Counted from the stretch's first letter, positions 50,501 through 58,372 are shown. The stretch is 64,000 bases of DNA from Scolanthus callimorphus (GCA_033964015.1 JAWWUD010000056.1:186001-250000); one strand, 5' to 3'. Notes: generated by a model not told the origin, from the letters alone. Translations and numbers: made by a program.

Positions 50501-53500
50501 TCACAAAAAATTAACGTTGACGAGTCTGATTGCATTCCTTCACGCGAAATCATTCATGCGTTGTGTCTCTGGCAAACAAAAACTTAAAGTTTCGGGAAAT
50601 AATACATTGATTTGTATTTCTTTACCCCATAAAATTTTAGAACACAAGCAGATGGCTCTTTTCTTGTGTTTTTTACGAAAGCCGAGAAGGGACATTGGAT
50701 GTTTCGTTGTTCTTAAAATACACTTCAGAGTTCTTAAATTTCGGTGTTCTTAAATTGACTTCAGAGTTCTTAAATTTCGTTGTTCTTAAATTGACTTCAG
50801 AGTTCTTAAATTTCGTTGTTCTTAAATTGACTTCAGAGTTCTTAAATTTCGTTGTTCTTAAAATGAGGGGGGGGGGGGGGAGGGTCCGTTTCGTCTTCAC
50901 TCCTTAGAAGATTGATACGGCCAGTATTCTGGAGAATATTGTGGTCTGGGTATCACAATAAGATCCTTGTTCTAAAATAACTGTTCTGATGCTCTGATGC
51001 TCTCTGGATCCGCCACTGTAATATATCACCGATTTGGATCAATTGTTGATTAACATGTAGCTCTTTTAATTTCGGATTTAGTAATGCCACTTTGTTTAGT
51101 AGTAACGCTCATAATAGACTAGATAGAAGAGGAAGAGCTACATGTAATTCAATGACAATTTATCCAATCGGTATATAGCCGCCCGCCAGCTTTCGGCTCG
51201 TTCCGTCGTTCGTTCGATTGTAACATGGCTGTCGTATGATTACAGTGATCATTGATATCGGAACCCCATCGGAGCATTATGGAATTACAGTGGCGGATCC
51301 AGAGAGGGTTCCAAGGGTTGAGCATCAGAACAGTTATTTTAGAACAGGATCTTATTGTGATACCCAGACCACAATATTCTCCAGAATACTCATGGCCGTA
51401 TCAGTCTTCGAAGGAGTGAAGAAGAAACGGAACCCCCCTTTAGTAAAATCCTGGATCGGGTCCTGGATCCACCACTGGGAAACCATTTTAATAACTCGAA
51501 AATTTAAGATCTCTGAAGTGTATTTTAAGAACACCGAAATTTAAGAACTCTGAAGTCAATTTAAGAACACCGAAATTTAAGAACTTTGAAGTCAATTTAA
51601 GAACAACGAAATTTAAGAACTCTGAAGTCAATTTAAGAACACCGAAATTTAAGAACTCTGAAGTGTATTTTAAGAACAACGAAATGTATTTAAGAACACT
51701 GAAATCCAATGTCCCTTCTCGGCTTTCGTAGTTTTTAGTTCGAAAAATTGCCAAATAAAATATTTGACTTGCACGCATCGCTGACCTCAATAAACTGAAT
51801 AAAGGAATTCAAACTATGTTTTTGTCTGTAGACGAGTGCAGCTTTTTCTCGAGCCGAAAAAACAGTACCGGTTTTGGTAGTACCAGCTAGTAGCGAGAGG
51901 GCAGTGAGAAATAGGTTGTTGTCTGGCAAAAAAGGTGGCGAAACCTCTTGCTGGGAATATCTTCTTTAAATGAATTTCACTACATGTCACTAGGACAGGG
52001 GATGTTTCCTGCATCGAGGACAGAGCTGAGGTTGTTTTGCGCGCTAAGCGCAACGATGTGGGATCCCTGTGTTATTATCCAGGATGCCTTGCACGCATAT
52101 TTGGAAGGCCGCATGCACGTGAGGTTATCGAGCTGCTGATGCGTTGTTGAACAGCGAAAAAAAGCACAAAATTTACACGTTTATAGCCAAACATGAACAC
52201 CAACGACTGGCAGACAACTCGCCGTACCATCAGAGGGCGAAATAAGTACATGTATAACAACAAACTACACAGCGATGTCGAATTCTCCGTGGTCAACCGT
52301 GAAGGTAAAACAGTTGCTGTTTCAGCTCATAAGTATGTTCTAGCTATCAGTAGTCCAGTATTCGAGGCTATGTTCTTTGGCGAACTAGCTGAGACTAGCC
52401 GTACTATCAACCTACCTGACTGCACTGCCGAGGGTTTGCTGGAACTTTTCCGTTTTATGTATTATGACGAGGTTAAGCTTACTGACGAGAATGCCATGGG
52501 TACAAAGTATGTTGCCAACAAATACATGGTCCCACTTTTGGCTCAAAGATGTACCCAGTATGTAGATGATATGTTGAAATTTCGTGGCCAAAAAGTATTC
52601 GAGATTTTGTCACAGGCAATAAAAGATCACGATGAAGAGGTGCAAGAGTTTTTGCTGGACGGTTATTAGCAAGAATCCAAAGAAGGCATTAACATTGGAT
52701 GCATTCTTAAAGATCACAGAGAGCATGTTGTGTGACATGCTATCTAGAGACAGTCTGCCAATTTCAGAGTTAGAGCTTTTTCAGGCTGTGTTAAGATGGG
52801 CAAGTGCTGGTAATGACAACCAACAGAACTCCAAGAATTCTAGACCAAGCAAAAGAGTGATTAGCCTGGTCAGATTTCCATTAATTCGAGGAGATGACTT
52901 TATAAACCATGTTCTCACTGCTAATGTTTTGGATGTTCAAGAAATTGTGGAAATTGCTGATTTCCATAATTCATCAGATAAGTCTGTACTTAAAACATTC
53001 AAATCGGAGGAACGGGACACATGGGTATATAAAGAACCCAAATGCTTGAACTGCTACAGATTTGGTGAGTGCGAACAAGTTGTCGATTTCCCCAAAGATA
53101 AGCATTCTATCACATTTACTGCAACCAGGGAGGTTTGGCTCAGTGACATTGACATTTATGCCTTGTGTGCAAGCAGGCACTGTATAAATTTCTCCATCTA
53201 CAAAGGATATTGTCCAGTTTACCAGCTCTGTGAAGAATACTTTGAGGGCAAAGATCTGGGAACATACAATGGGTTTACTATTCTCCTTGAGAGAGAGATC
53301 TTCATCGAACCTTGTGAGGACTACACATTGCAAATTCAATTCATTGAAAGAATGTTTGATACTAATTTAATGTACTATGGACCCAAAGGAAGCTCTGTAG
53401 TCGAATTTGACAATGGAACCAGGATTTTTTTCAAGAATACTAGCAACGGTGGGAAAACATCTGTAGAAAGTGGTCAGTTTCCAAAACTTACATTTATGCA

Positions 53501-56500
53501 GCTGGTAAAGTCATTAAAAAGGCCCTATAATGCTCTTTTGAATCAATGAGCCCTTGCTAAGAAAGCAAATAGTAAGTGTTGTCTACCTGGAAGTTCATCC
53601 ATGCAAGGTGACTAAATTGCTGCAGTGGGTGTCTCATCCACACAAGGTGACTAAATCGCTACAGTGGGTGCTGGATTTTTTGTTTACACTATTTTAGATT
53701 GATTTGACAAATTATTTTACAACGATACTACTGGTAATTGATTTGAAAATAATATTAATGTACTTTAACATAGTAATGAAATCTTGTTATTCAAGAGGCC
53801 ATTAAAAGTTATTGTAATAATCATTCTGAATTGTGTAAAAATTGGATAATGCAATGATGAATATATTAAATCAACATAAAAATGCTCGATAGTGGGCATG
53901 AGCACTTGAATGGGATTTTACTGACAGGACAGAATTATCATTTTATAGAATATCCTTGGGTCTCATAATTAATGTTCTACAAGATTCTTGCCTTATTCTT
54001 GTGGATATTATTGTTCAACAATTTAGTCCAAATCAAACTGTTTGAATTCGTATTTGTATTTGAATTCATAGCTCAACCCGTTAGTTGCATTTCAGCAGCA
54101 TTGTAGATAATCTATATCATATGCAACTGCCGAGTTAGGTTTAAGTTAGATATAGATTATCAACCCTTATACTTGCTCGCTGTTTTGTTTTAAAAAAAAG
54201 AAGCAGAAGTTTCATGTTTGCCAAACATTGACGCTCAAAGCGTTGGTTGTTGTCAAGAACAATTAGAAAACTACCCAATGGCAACTGACAATAAATATGC
54301 AAATTGAGGCTTGTTCCGTAGACTGTCCTGCAAGCACGAACTAGTATTCAACTCACCATTTTCGCAGAAAGTTCCCGTGCGCCCTGGGACGCAAGTACAC
54401 GTGAATGCAATGGCTCCAAGTGAGGTGCATGTTCCTCCGTTTAGGCACGGCCCACTAGCGCATATATCTGTAAATATGACACCAAAAAATTGAAGAATAT
54501 GTACCAATGTTTATGCAATAGTAATTATTGAATTCAGGGCCCATGTTGATTTATTTCTTACCTCTTCAGCGTTTTAGAACTTCGCAGGCGTGATAAATAG
54601 TAAACTGGGAAACCTTGACTTACCTATGAACATTTGAATCTTCATTGTCGATGCACGCAAGCCTCTTGTGTTATTTCCCATCGTGTACCAAAACATCCCA
54701 TCATTTCGTTCCTCTCCAACGTGATATCCGCCGTTCAGATTGGACGCCGTGCAACATCTAAACCACCAGCCACTTTTGGTCGCCTGCGCGCAATTTGTCC
54801 CGCAGTCGTCATTATCTTTATCATGCGTGCTAAACTGGGACCCATTGCTGACAGTATTGGGGTCGTGCGTAGGGTACAACGAGTCGCCGGCAGTACCAGA
54901 ATAACCACTGACTGAAAGTCTATAGTTGTCATTGGCGCCGCTAATTTTGAATGAATCGTAACTGAAGAGCAAATAAAAATAAATGGTGACACATGGAATG
55001 CTTTAGTCTCTCCCGCAGTCGTCCTTCTAAGGGGACGTCCTGTAGTCTCGTAGCCGTTCTTTGGGACCTCCTGTGGTCTGGCGACCACAGGGAGCCCCTA
55101 AAACGAATCCGGGGGAGGCGAGGAATGGCTCCCATTTAAAACTTTTTTTGAGTTCTGAAATCCGGAATCCAGGCATTGAAGTCCAGAATCCAACTCCAAT
55201 CGTTCCTCTTTCATTGGAATCCGGATTCCAAGACAGTTTAGAATCTAGAATCCAGGAGTGTTGAATCCGGGAATACTGGGGCTGGAATTCCGTGGTGAAA
55301 TCCTTAGCCAAAATGTTACGCCGGTATCGTGGAAATCATTGGCTCGATTCCCGTAGGAAGCTTGAAATCTCTTTTTCAGGTCTTAATTTATCGCGATCGC
55401 TTAGGATTGGCATTACTTAGCCGCCTCCGCAGCTCTCTGGCGTGGCATATCAAGATAGTTCCCTTGAAAAAGTGTCGACATTCTCCAACTTCCTTATAAG
55501 GAAATACCTGCATACCATATTTGGAATCCCAGTAAGTTTTTCACTATTTCTATTGGCTTAGAAAGCTTAAAACTCAACCAGAACTCAACTATACTCGAGG
55601 AAAGATGCTATGTGCATTTTCCACTGTAATGTTCACGGTCAAGAGCCTGGTAACAATGGAGACAAGATACCACAGGAAGCCCGGTCAATCTCTAGAAAGG
55701 CGACACTGCTATCTTGATATGGATCGGATGAAATCGCTAAAAACTACATATCGGGTTGCCTGTGTTGACATTTTCTCTGGTTCCTGCGGGGGAAGCTACA
55801 TTACAGGAACAAAATGAAGAAATTTTACCTGGCAACTTTAGTAATGCCGTCTTTGTCTTCACTTTAGTGAGACGGTTGATATAATCATTCCCTAGCCAGA
55901 ACTCGCCATTCAGGTTTCCAAAACCGGTTTTGTAGCTTGCCCAGTCTTCATAGAAGTCCAATGAGCCATCGGTTCGTCTTTGAATCACAGTCCATCCTCC
56001 AGTTGCGTTTGACATTTCGCACAGGACTTGAAAAGTACTGTTGTCATCTGGATTGACGTGATAAATACCTGATTCTCGTTTTCCCATTTGGTAGTACGCT
56101 AAGCAGTCTTTTGCTGTTCGAAAGACAAAGTGGATAATAAACCTGGCAACCATCTATCTAGGCCCCCCACTTTCTTCTTCAAAAAAAATGTTTTCGCGTA
56201 ATCACAGAAGAACAGGGAACCATATTCAAGGCAAGAAACTCGTCTCAGACGAGTTTTCCGTCTCTAGTGTGAATACAGTCCGTCTGTTTGGCCGTCTAGG
56301 AAGACGATTTTTCATAGACGCTTTGTTCGCTTAGACGAACAAATCGACCAAAGTCCGACCTAAATTCACACTAGACGTACAAAAGACGAACAAATCGTCA
56401 GACGATTTGTTCGTCTTCTGGTGTGAAAACGGCCAATATCTATAAATACGCTTGGCGCGATGCAGCAAAATTAGTTCTGATTGGCTAATTTGAGAGAAAG

Positions 56501-57630
56501 AAATCAGCGTTAAAATAGCCCTTTCGTAAATTTAGGCGGGAAACTAAAGCCACTCAGAAACCTAGTTACTCGTGCAGACACATTAATGAAAGATGAAAAA
56601 CAAACCTGCTTCACAGTTTTTTCCCTTGAATCCTGTTTTGCATACACATCTGTAGTCGTCTGTATCGTAGAGCGGATAACAACTCCCGTTGTTTTGGCAC
56701 GGAGAGTTCAGGCATTTGCTCTGTAAAACAAGAAAATACATCGGGCGGATTTTCAGAGTGTGCGTCGAAGGAATTAGGGGTGGCAATGGTCGTTCGTGAA
56801 TCCAGAAACTCGCGCAATTCCACGGCCGGGATTCGCGAAATCTCGAATTTTTAGAGAGCTGTTTCGTAATTTTGTCTTCTGACAAATTACAGAGAATGTA
56901 TGAAGAGCAGTCTAAGATGGCCCATAGGGGACATATAGTTGATTTTTCACTCGGCCCGACTTTTCTTTTTCGGCCCAGGCTTTTATTGAGTTTAGCCCAG
57001 CTTTTTAATCCAGTTCAACTTTTTATGTTTCGCCCCAGCTTTTAAATTACAGCCCAACTTTTTATCCACCCCAACTTTTTTAAATCGTCCAGCCCAACTT
57101 TTCATTCTCCAGCCCAACTTTTTAAAGCCAGTCCAACTTTTTTTGGTTCTCCAGCCCCACAAAAAGAGAGTTGACATCTCTGTATCCGGTATCTTGTCTT
57201 TCCCCGCCCATGAAGTATCAATTAAAAATCCTAACTACAGCAACCAAGCAAATGTTTTCAGGAAAACGTTATAACTTTATAGTGTACATACCGCTGGAGT
57301 GTAGTGGTGATAATCAGGACTCGGTTTAAAACTTGTAGTCCCAGCGGTAAACTTATCAATACTTAGCAGTTCACACTGGATGTTCTCTAGACCAGTAGGC
57401 TCCTTATTCTGGACGTTAAAAGACACACAGTCCAACTCCTTGATGCACTTGTATGTACAACCTCTCAAATGTTTCACTGTTTCATTTCTCAAAACATGGG
57501 AATTTGAAATAATGCGATGAAATTCAAATCTTTTGTATACTCCGTATGTGACATTTTGTTCTGGTGTTTTCTTTTGGCCAAAAGTAAGTCTTAAAAGTGG
57601 CCCAAAAAGGATGAGAAATGGGATCTTCAT
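38356..57630 (-). CDS. Secreted mosaic protein: signal peptide-PAN-EGF-fibrinogen-EGF-EGF-EGF-fibrinogen-FN2
   Basis: Eleven exons on the minus strand are joined by GT/AG sites: 57630-57292, 56720-56606, 56113-55829, 54961-54624, 54467-54357, 44349-44224, 43298-43182, 42470-42132, 40969-40761, 39461-39363, 38522-38356. Junction phases agree (0, then mainly 1), except that one short exon is missing between 55829 and 54961 and one base is lost near 42305. About 750 residues with a signal peptide and no transmembrane segment: a secreted lectin-like protein. Fibrinogen-related domains in invertebrates act in recognition of sugars or microbes; here that is inference. The 10-kb intron carries a retrotransposon and a BTB gene. 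The alternative is two adjacent genes split in that intron, but the phase-1 chain and lack of a second signal peptide argue for one. Confidence 0.72.
38597..38702. repeat. 15-bp tandem repeat (ATTACACTACAAAAC)n
   Basis: Seven identical or near-identical units with no spacers, in the last intron of the mosaic gene. Confidence 0.96.
39363..39461 (-). CDS. Mosaic gene: C-terminal end of fibrinogen domain 2
   Basis: 99-nt exon, phase 1 to 1, donor GTATGT. Encodes [20 protein letters not shown], the conserved last strand of fibrinogen-related domains (W..W/G-S-L-K.....MKIRP). Confidence 0.82.
39505..39740. repeat. 40-bp tandem repeat, AATATATCAAACACGAGACA unit
   Basis: Five copies of a unit with AATATATCAAACACGAGACA and GCGTTGACAAAAAATTGGGT, then CAAAACACCGAGAGGTGGG. 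An expanded copy of the family at 9597 and 16757. Confidence 0.88.
39798..39895. repeat. (TAA)n and (TA)n microsatellites
   Basis: TAATAATAATAATAATAAT at about 39800-39820 and ATATATATATAT at about 39870-39881. Confidence 0.9.
39965..40037 (+). tRNA. tRNA-like gene, anticodon uncertain (ATG in position), Gln-like body
   Basis: The 7-bp acceptor GTCTCGA/TCGGGAC (one G-T pair), 4-bp D stem GTGT/GCAC and perfect 5-bp T stem GTGGG/CCCAC with loop TTCGATT are all present. A pol III stop TTTTT follows at 40041-40045. The anticodon arm is TCTGG/CCAGA with an 8-nt loop CTATGAAT instead of 7. The body (A box TGGTGTAGTGGTTAGCAC) resembles eukaryotic tRNA-Gln, and relative to that one base seems missing at the loop boundary. 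It may be a tRNA pseudogene or the head of a tRNA-derived repeat. Confidence 0.6.
40366..40660. mobile_element. Two adjacent short hairpin elements
   Basis: First (40366-40530): TACCGAATTCAAACATGGTG against CACCGAATTCAATAATGGCG-type ends, with inner GACTAGCCTCGAA arms. Second (40540-40660): ATGGCTGGTTTCCATATAGT against ACTAAATGGAAACCAGCC, inner CCGTGAAACAATAG arms. Confidence 0.75.
40761..40969 (-). CDS. Mosaic gene: fibrinogen domain 2, Ca-site exon
   Basis: 209-nt exon, phase 2 to 1. [12 protein letters not shown], then [20 protein letters not shown] and [16 protein letters not shown]: the Asp-rich Ca site and the C...GWWF..C/NLNG core of fibrinogen-related domains, with F for the usual first W. 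Confidence 0.87.
41000..42131 (-). other. Intron of the mosaic gene
   Basis: The segments 41200-41300 and 41345-41410 are related to each other (GAGCAGCTTT.CC.AAATGATGCTCAGA). A C-homopolymer lies at 41969-41990. The remainder is unassigned. Confidence 0.5.
42132..42470 (-). CDS. Mosaic gene: fibrinogen domain 2, first exon, with one-base frame break
   Basis: Starts phase 1 after [28 protein letters not shown], then [20 protein letters not shown]. The frame then shifts near 42300-42310. The next frame continues [20 protein letters not shown] and [15 protein letters not shown], both conserved fibrinogen-domain segments. The exon is 339 nt; 340 would reconcile both junctions, so one base appears lost, probably in the T run. 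The donor AAG|GTACTT fits phase 2 of the next exon. Confidence 0.82.
42471..43181 (-). other. Intron with palindromic ATCGC/GCGAT stretch and about 60-bp tandem repeat
   Basis: GATATCGCACGAGTCGC at about 42585 is followed by GACGAGGGCGATATCG, a small palindrome. Three to four copies of a unit with TGTGCATATGGCTA and GGAGTAGATGG run from about 42945 to 43150. Confidence 0.7.
43182..43298 (-). CDS. Mosaic gene: EGF-like module 4
   Basis: 117-nt phase 1 to 1 exon. [16 protein letters not shown], then [13 protein letters not shown]: six Cys in EGF spacing. Confidence 0.9.
43366..44170. repeat. About 115-bp tandem repeat, roughly six copies
   Basis: The unit contains AGGTAGGAAGTGC, CTCTACCGTAG, ATGAGAATCAG, CTCTCCACAGGGTACCCGAC and AAGCGTGACGTTGATCAGA. 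One copy is interrupted by about 150 bp of unrelated DNA (43805-43975). It fills the intron between EGF-3 and EGF-4. Confidence 0.92.
44224..44349 (-). CDS. Mosaic gene: calcium-binding EGF-like module 3
   Basis: 126-nt phase 1 to 1 exon. [12 protein letters not shown] is the cbEGF start. [18 protein letters not shown] holds the hydroxylation-type C-x-N....(Y/F)-x-C-x-C motif. A Ca-binding role is known for the family. Confidence 0.93.
44677..44793 (-). repeat. 3' LTR of the BEL/Pao element
   Basis: 117 bp, identical to the other LTR as far as read by eye. On the minus strand it begins TGTCTTTAATTG, carries AATAAA, and ends CTACAAAA. The purine tract CCCGGGAGGG abuts it at 44794-44803. Confidence 0.92.
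44910..46346 (-). CDS. BEL/Pao pol, integrase block
   Basis: Open for about 478 codons, with no canonical start; the frame opens within a frame change from the upstream block at about 46344-46360. It contains the zinc-binding integrase N-terminus ([26 protein letters not shown]) and the DDE core with [22 protein letters not shown] and [11 protein letters not shown]. It ends in the C-terminal domain [19 protein letters not shown] typical of BEL/Pao. Acts in the nucleus to insert element cDNA. The 3' end ends 117 bp before the LTR. Confidence 0.92.
   Translation of the reverse strand: MNEIEHIKNKDKAKSPALIQQLRLYLDDQNLIRCRGRIENSTLKKDAKFPILLPRDDHVTTLIIQAMHKAVMHGGVGQTLTQLRQTYWLPKGRQIIKKIIGKCVVCKKVQGKPFNSVISPPLPASRVSATQAFQTTGIDYGGPLYVRNGPTQVKVYISLFTCATTRAVHLEIVEDQTAEAFLRAFRRFSSRRGIPKKIITDNAKTFKAGAKELIKTLKHPTCQSFLSQKGITWEFITERAPWWGGFYERLIGLTKSCLKKVLGKTSLTLSELTTILTEVEATLNSRPLTYPNADLNDEPPLTPSHFLCGYRILTLPDPLQDDDDYNPSAETSQSDIVRKARHHQRLRDHFWRRWRAEYLTSLREHDKVKSQSGTRNVQHGDIVLIHDDTPRNKWKLGIVIQVHPGKDGLTRAATLRTENRRELSRPIEKLYPLEVQAFVDQRKIRSTTEDHGKESEKSERPQRAAAKIAAQKIKELSH
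46343..48433 (-). CDS. BEL/Pao pol, reverse transcriptase and RNase H block
   Basis: About 696 codons. RT motifs: [48 protein letters not shown] and the catalytic [10 protein letters not shown], where YMDN stands for YVDD. RNase [19 protein letters not shown]. It overlaps the gag block by about 107 nt in another frame and the integrase block by 4 nt in another frame. The first overlap could be a natural frameshift site; the second looks like damage, because RNase H and integrase are normally one polyprotein. Confidence 0.93.
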   Translation of the reverse strand: MQQKANSGGCYQAQSAHQGNALCQTIEIRSSEDTLNETLTKFWEVNEIPQNTPENKVLESFEDTIIFNKTTGKYNVQLPWNDLKQDLPSNFELSRKRLNSLRYSLKANQELMVKYNQQLQDQITLGFIEKVEDIHTNAGTLHYIPHFPVLKSEGSTQTRIVYDASAKKSEKSLCLNDCLYTGPNLMRDLSAILLKFRAHTYAFTADIEKAFLQIELNEKDRDATRFLWLKDINKPADDSNLEVFRFCRVLFGAAPSPFLLHATIQHHMKQKNTWISEDIQTCMYMDNLVTGTDEEAKVMAYYDKSRSYFKEAGMNLRQWTSNSAQLNKKILEDKTGTGGSVKVLGLIWNPDNDTLSLSIEKLIKEVENVQIITKRSVLSIASKLFDPLGFTEPITVRAKTMFQELWKSKIKWDKSLLEDQKTKWLMWFRELCHLKTLSNQRPYFTKSGKKTQLHIFCDSSKLAYGAVAYLRTKSGDEIKTAFVIAKTKVAPVKTQTLPRLELSAALLGANILKYLQEIPGFLDNDCTIILWSDSQIVLSWLTTKKHLQQYVLNRVIKIKEITSNHSWKFCPTSENPADLLTRGLTAQQLKENDRFWFNGPKWLSKEKEEWPNKEQGEGVQEPEIVNNYVKAEDTPNILNSIIPTRYSSWVKLLRVTANVFKFANRWRKGSCKDYLTAKDLTKARNVVIKLHNTNTM
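48327..50150 (-). CDS. BEL/Pao gag and aspartic protease block
   Basis: 607 codons from ATG at 50150. N-terminal coiled-coil-like region, then the gag segment with [12 protein letters not shown], then zinc knuckles [14 protein letters not shown] and [13 protein letters not shown], preceded by a Cys/His segment ([13 protein letters not shown]). The aspartic protease centre is [10 protein letters not shown]. It forms particles and processes the polyprotein. It ends just after the protease at a stop at 48327. Confidence 0.93.
   Translation of the reverse strand: MKRAERMITEDADESGLTSLLERLTRRIEEIDVMDNKITMTLEGTDIEREAEAALSFQDNVSDWIHKLKMFIETKRAVRSIQTSNLANSQQSQQPSHDSMNIHLPKINIKTYGGSPLEFQAFWDHYNAMIHSNERLNSIQKFNYLHGLLEGDAARAIAGFPLTTENYNNAIELLKERFGKKQLIINAYMESLTKLRAPTLEIQQLREFYDKCETSIRGLEALGVQTDSYGSLLIPTLLKKIPESLCCMMLRTNPLADSHLDDLRKALRQEIETREKGHHISAGPSTAEDAFIPTADALLAGAKPGRSGQSPNTSRGQRPCVYCDENHRPDKCAKVKTSEERQAILIKKRRCFNCLGQNHMKAKCFSKGRCMKCKGKHHTSICEETEKAQTDSKQPSEKKSPEKDSKDAAHMGAAVVNQTHAPLVLMPSALVKLKGELRSCTARILFDSGAHRSFITKELKDKLQLRSLHTELLNITTFGSRDAHRKSLEVVQLSLQAKQEVIKIFALVTPIICPPLLSKGQRKAIPPELAELKFADPCSTRDHDLKVDILIGNDHYGQLVTGNMKKSNDETVIATESKFGWLLSGPVRASGKRPLSNNRDSLVRGHT
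50224..50240 (-). other. Primer-binding site of the BEL/Pao element
   Basis: TGGTGCCGAAACCCGCT begins one base after the 5' LTR on the minus strand, with the TGG expected for pairing to a tRNA CCA end. The cognate tRNA was not determined. Confidence 0.75.
50242..50358 (-). repeat. 5' LTR of the BEL/Pao element
   Basis: 117 bp, identical to 44677-44793. Contains the symmetric word TGACGTCA (CRE/AP-1-like), a possible promoter site. Confidence 0.92.
50430..51880. mobile_element. Large palindromic element with 36-bp subterminal repeats
   Basis: The 36-bp units (CTTCAGAGTTCTTAAATTTC, GTTGTTCTTAAATTGA) run from about 50710 to 50865. The inverted set runs from about 51510 to 51700. The outer words GCCGAGAAGGGACATTGGAT (50680) and TCCAATGTCCCTTCTCGGC (51704) are inverted, as are the inner CAGAATATTGTGGTCTGGGT-like blocks (50925; 51360). 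Dispersed ends GATCCGCCACTGTAA / TTACAGTGGCGGATC flank a short core. No transposase frame. Confidence 0.82.
52193..53549 (+). CDS. Intronless BTB-BACK-PHR protein (BTBD1/2/3/6-like), with a one-base frame break
   Basis: Starts at ATG 52193. BTB residues about 25-120 include [51 protein letters not shown]. In BACK, the frame changes at a five-T run (52649-52653): the first frame stops at 52667, and the second (from 52632) continues [34 protein letters not shown] and an acidic/PHR C-terminal half with [35 protein letters not shown]. It ends at TGA 53547-53549. Family members are substrate adaptors of cullin-3 ubiquitin ligases. No introns, unlike typical relatives: probably a retrocopy, sitting antisense in the mosaic-gene intron. 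ATTAAA words at about 53801 and 53862 may serve polyadenylation. Confidence 0.85.
53550..54356. other. Intron/3' flank of the BTB gene, nothing further recognised
   Basis: Two copies of a 46-bp GGTGACTAAAT[CT]GCT.CAGTGGGTG stretch occur at 53608-53670. The rest is AT-rich. Confidence 0.5.
54357..54467 (-). CDS. Mosaic gene: EGF-like module 2
   Basis: 111-nt phase 1 to 1 exon, donor [23 protein letters not shown], then [14 protein letters not shown]: six Cys in EGF spacing. Confidence 0.92.
54624..54961 (-). CDS. Mosaic gene: fibrinogen domain 1, second part
   Basis: 338-nt exon. [20 protein letters not shown], then [33 protein letters not shown] and the terminal [11 protein letters not shown]. 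Ca-site Asp residues and the GWWF..C...NLNG core are intact. It starts in phase 2 while the preceding exon ends in phase 1, so a short exon is missing. Confidence 0.92.
54962..55828 (-). other. Intron within fibrinogen domain 1; expected short exon not found
   Basis: About 15-17 residues (the LRVDLxDW region) should lie here. A candidate around 55508-55555 gives WDSKYGMQ in one frame but does not fit the phases. Palindromic CTGTGGTC/GACCACAG at 55070 and TCCGGAATCC-rich repeats (55160-55270) are present. Confidence 0.45.
55829..56113 (-). CDS. Mosaic gene: fibrinogen domain 1, first part
   Basis: 285-nt phase 1 to 1 exon. [19 protein letters not shown], then [20 protein letters not shown] and [20 protein letters not shown]: the conserved N-terminal half of fibrinogen-related domains. 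Confidence 0.94.
56260..56436. mobile_element. Hairpin element, ends CGTCT.TAGTGTGAA
   Basis: CCGTCTCTAGTGTGAATAC faces GTCTTCTGGTGTGAAAACGG-type sequence; interior CGTCTTTTGTACGTC/GACGA words in both orientations. Confidence 0.6.
56606..56720 (-). CDS. Mosaic gene: EGF-like module 1
   Basis: 115-nt phase 0 to 1 exon. [19 protein letters not shown], then [17 protein letters not shown] spacing. Confidence 0.93.
56950..57170. repeat. Short tandem repeat, (CAGCCCAACTTTTTA)n-like
   Basis: Irregular units of about 15-25 bp built on GCCCAACTTTTTA in the first intron of the mosaic gene. Confidence 0.85.
57292..57630 (-). CDS. Mosaic gene: first exon, signal peptide and PAN/apple domain
   Basis: Starts at ATG 57630: [18 protein letters not shown] is a signal peptide. 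The PAN/apple-like region has [20 protein letters not shown] and IQCELLSI, the usual C..C..DC.SF....C.L spacing. The donor GCG|GTATGT ends phase 0 and joins EGF-1. The intronic continuation after 57292 was excluded. Confidence 0.87.
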
Positions 57631-58372
57631 TTTTTAAAGCCTGCGAGGGTCGCGGACTCACAGCTTCTTCTACAAGCCGTTGCAATAATATTTTTTCATT
57701 AACTACTGAAACCCAAATAGAGCACGTTATTTTAATGTTTCATATAATATATATTACATATACGGCTTACGTAGTTGTGATCAAGGAGATTCTAAGGATT
57801 CAAGGTTATGTAATTGTCTACTCGCGAGTCTTCAAAAGCAAAAAACAGCAGGGGATAGGTATAACCATCCGAGGGTGGTAAAACCCGCGTTTATTATATT
57901 ACACTGCGTTTGACTGCAAGGCAACATAGGTGAATTTTTCATGTTCACTGAACCCGGCGAAATTCGGTAAATATTTTTAAATGCATGTTCAGCGAGGATG
58001 TTTAACGTTGTTCGATGCGTTTTCTAAATCTGTGACTGAAAACGTAACTTCGGGAAAAGTTCAATCATGTCGAATCAAATTCAACACCGTAGTTGTAGTT
58101 GAATGATATTGAATCGTTCAACATTCATGAAAAAGATCCGTAAAAATCAAGGTTATTGTCGTGAAAAATGATAAATCTTCACAAGTTGCTGAAGAAGGTG
58201 TATGGTTTTAATTGTGCAGCTTGTTGTCAATGTTAGGTTATAATCACTAGTCAAGGGTGGTAAAACGTAATCATAATGCACGGTGGGTTGTCTCTTTTCG
58301 AACATTCTACACACTGTGGTTTCGTCTGCGAAACTCAGTTACAGACAAATATCATTCAATTCTTTTCCATAT
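57631..58372. other. Upstream flank of the mosaic gene
   Basis: No promoter motif convincingly placed. AT-rich sequence with no coding signal. Confidence 0.4.

Noticed and set aside
51352..51790. Frames with repeated [12 protein letters not shown] peptides
   Set aside because: Periodic translation of the 36-bp repeats of the palindromic element.
55505..55555. Candidate missing fibrinogen exon (WDSKYGMQ)
   Set aside because: Phases 1-in and 2-out cannot be met with that reading, and a stop lies just upstream.
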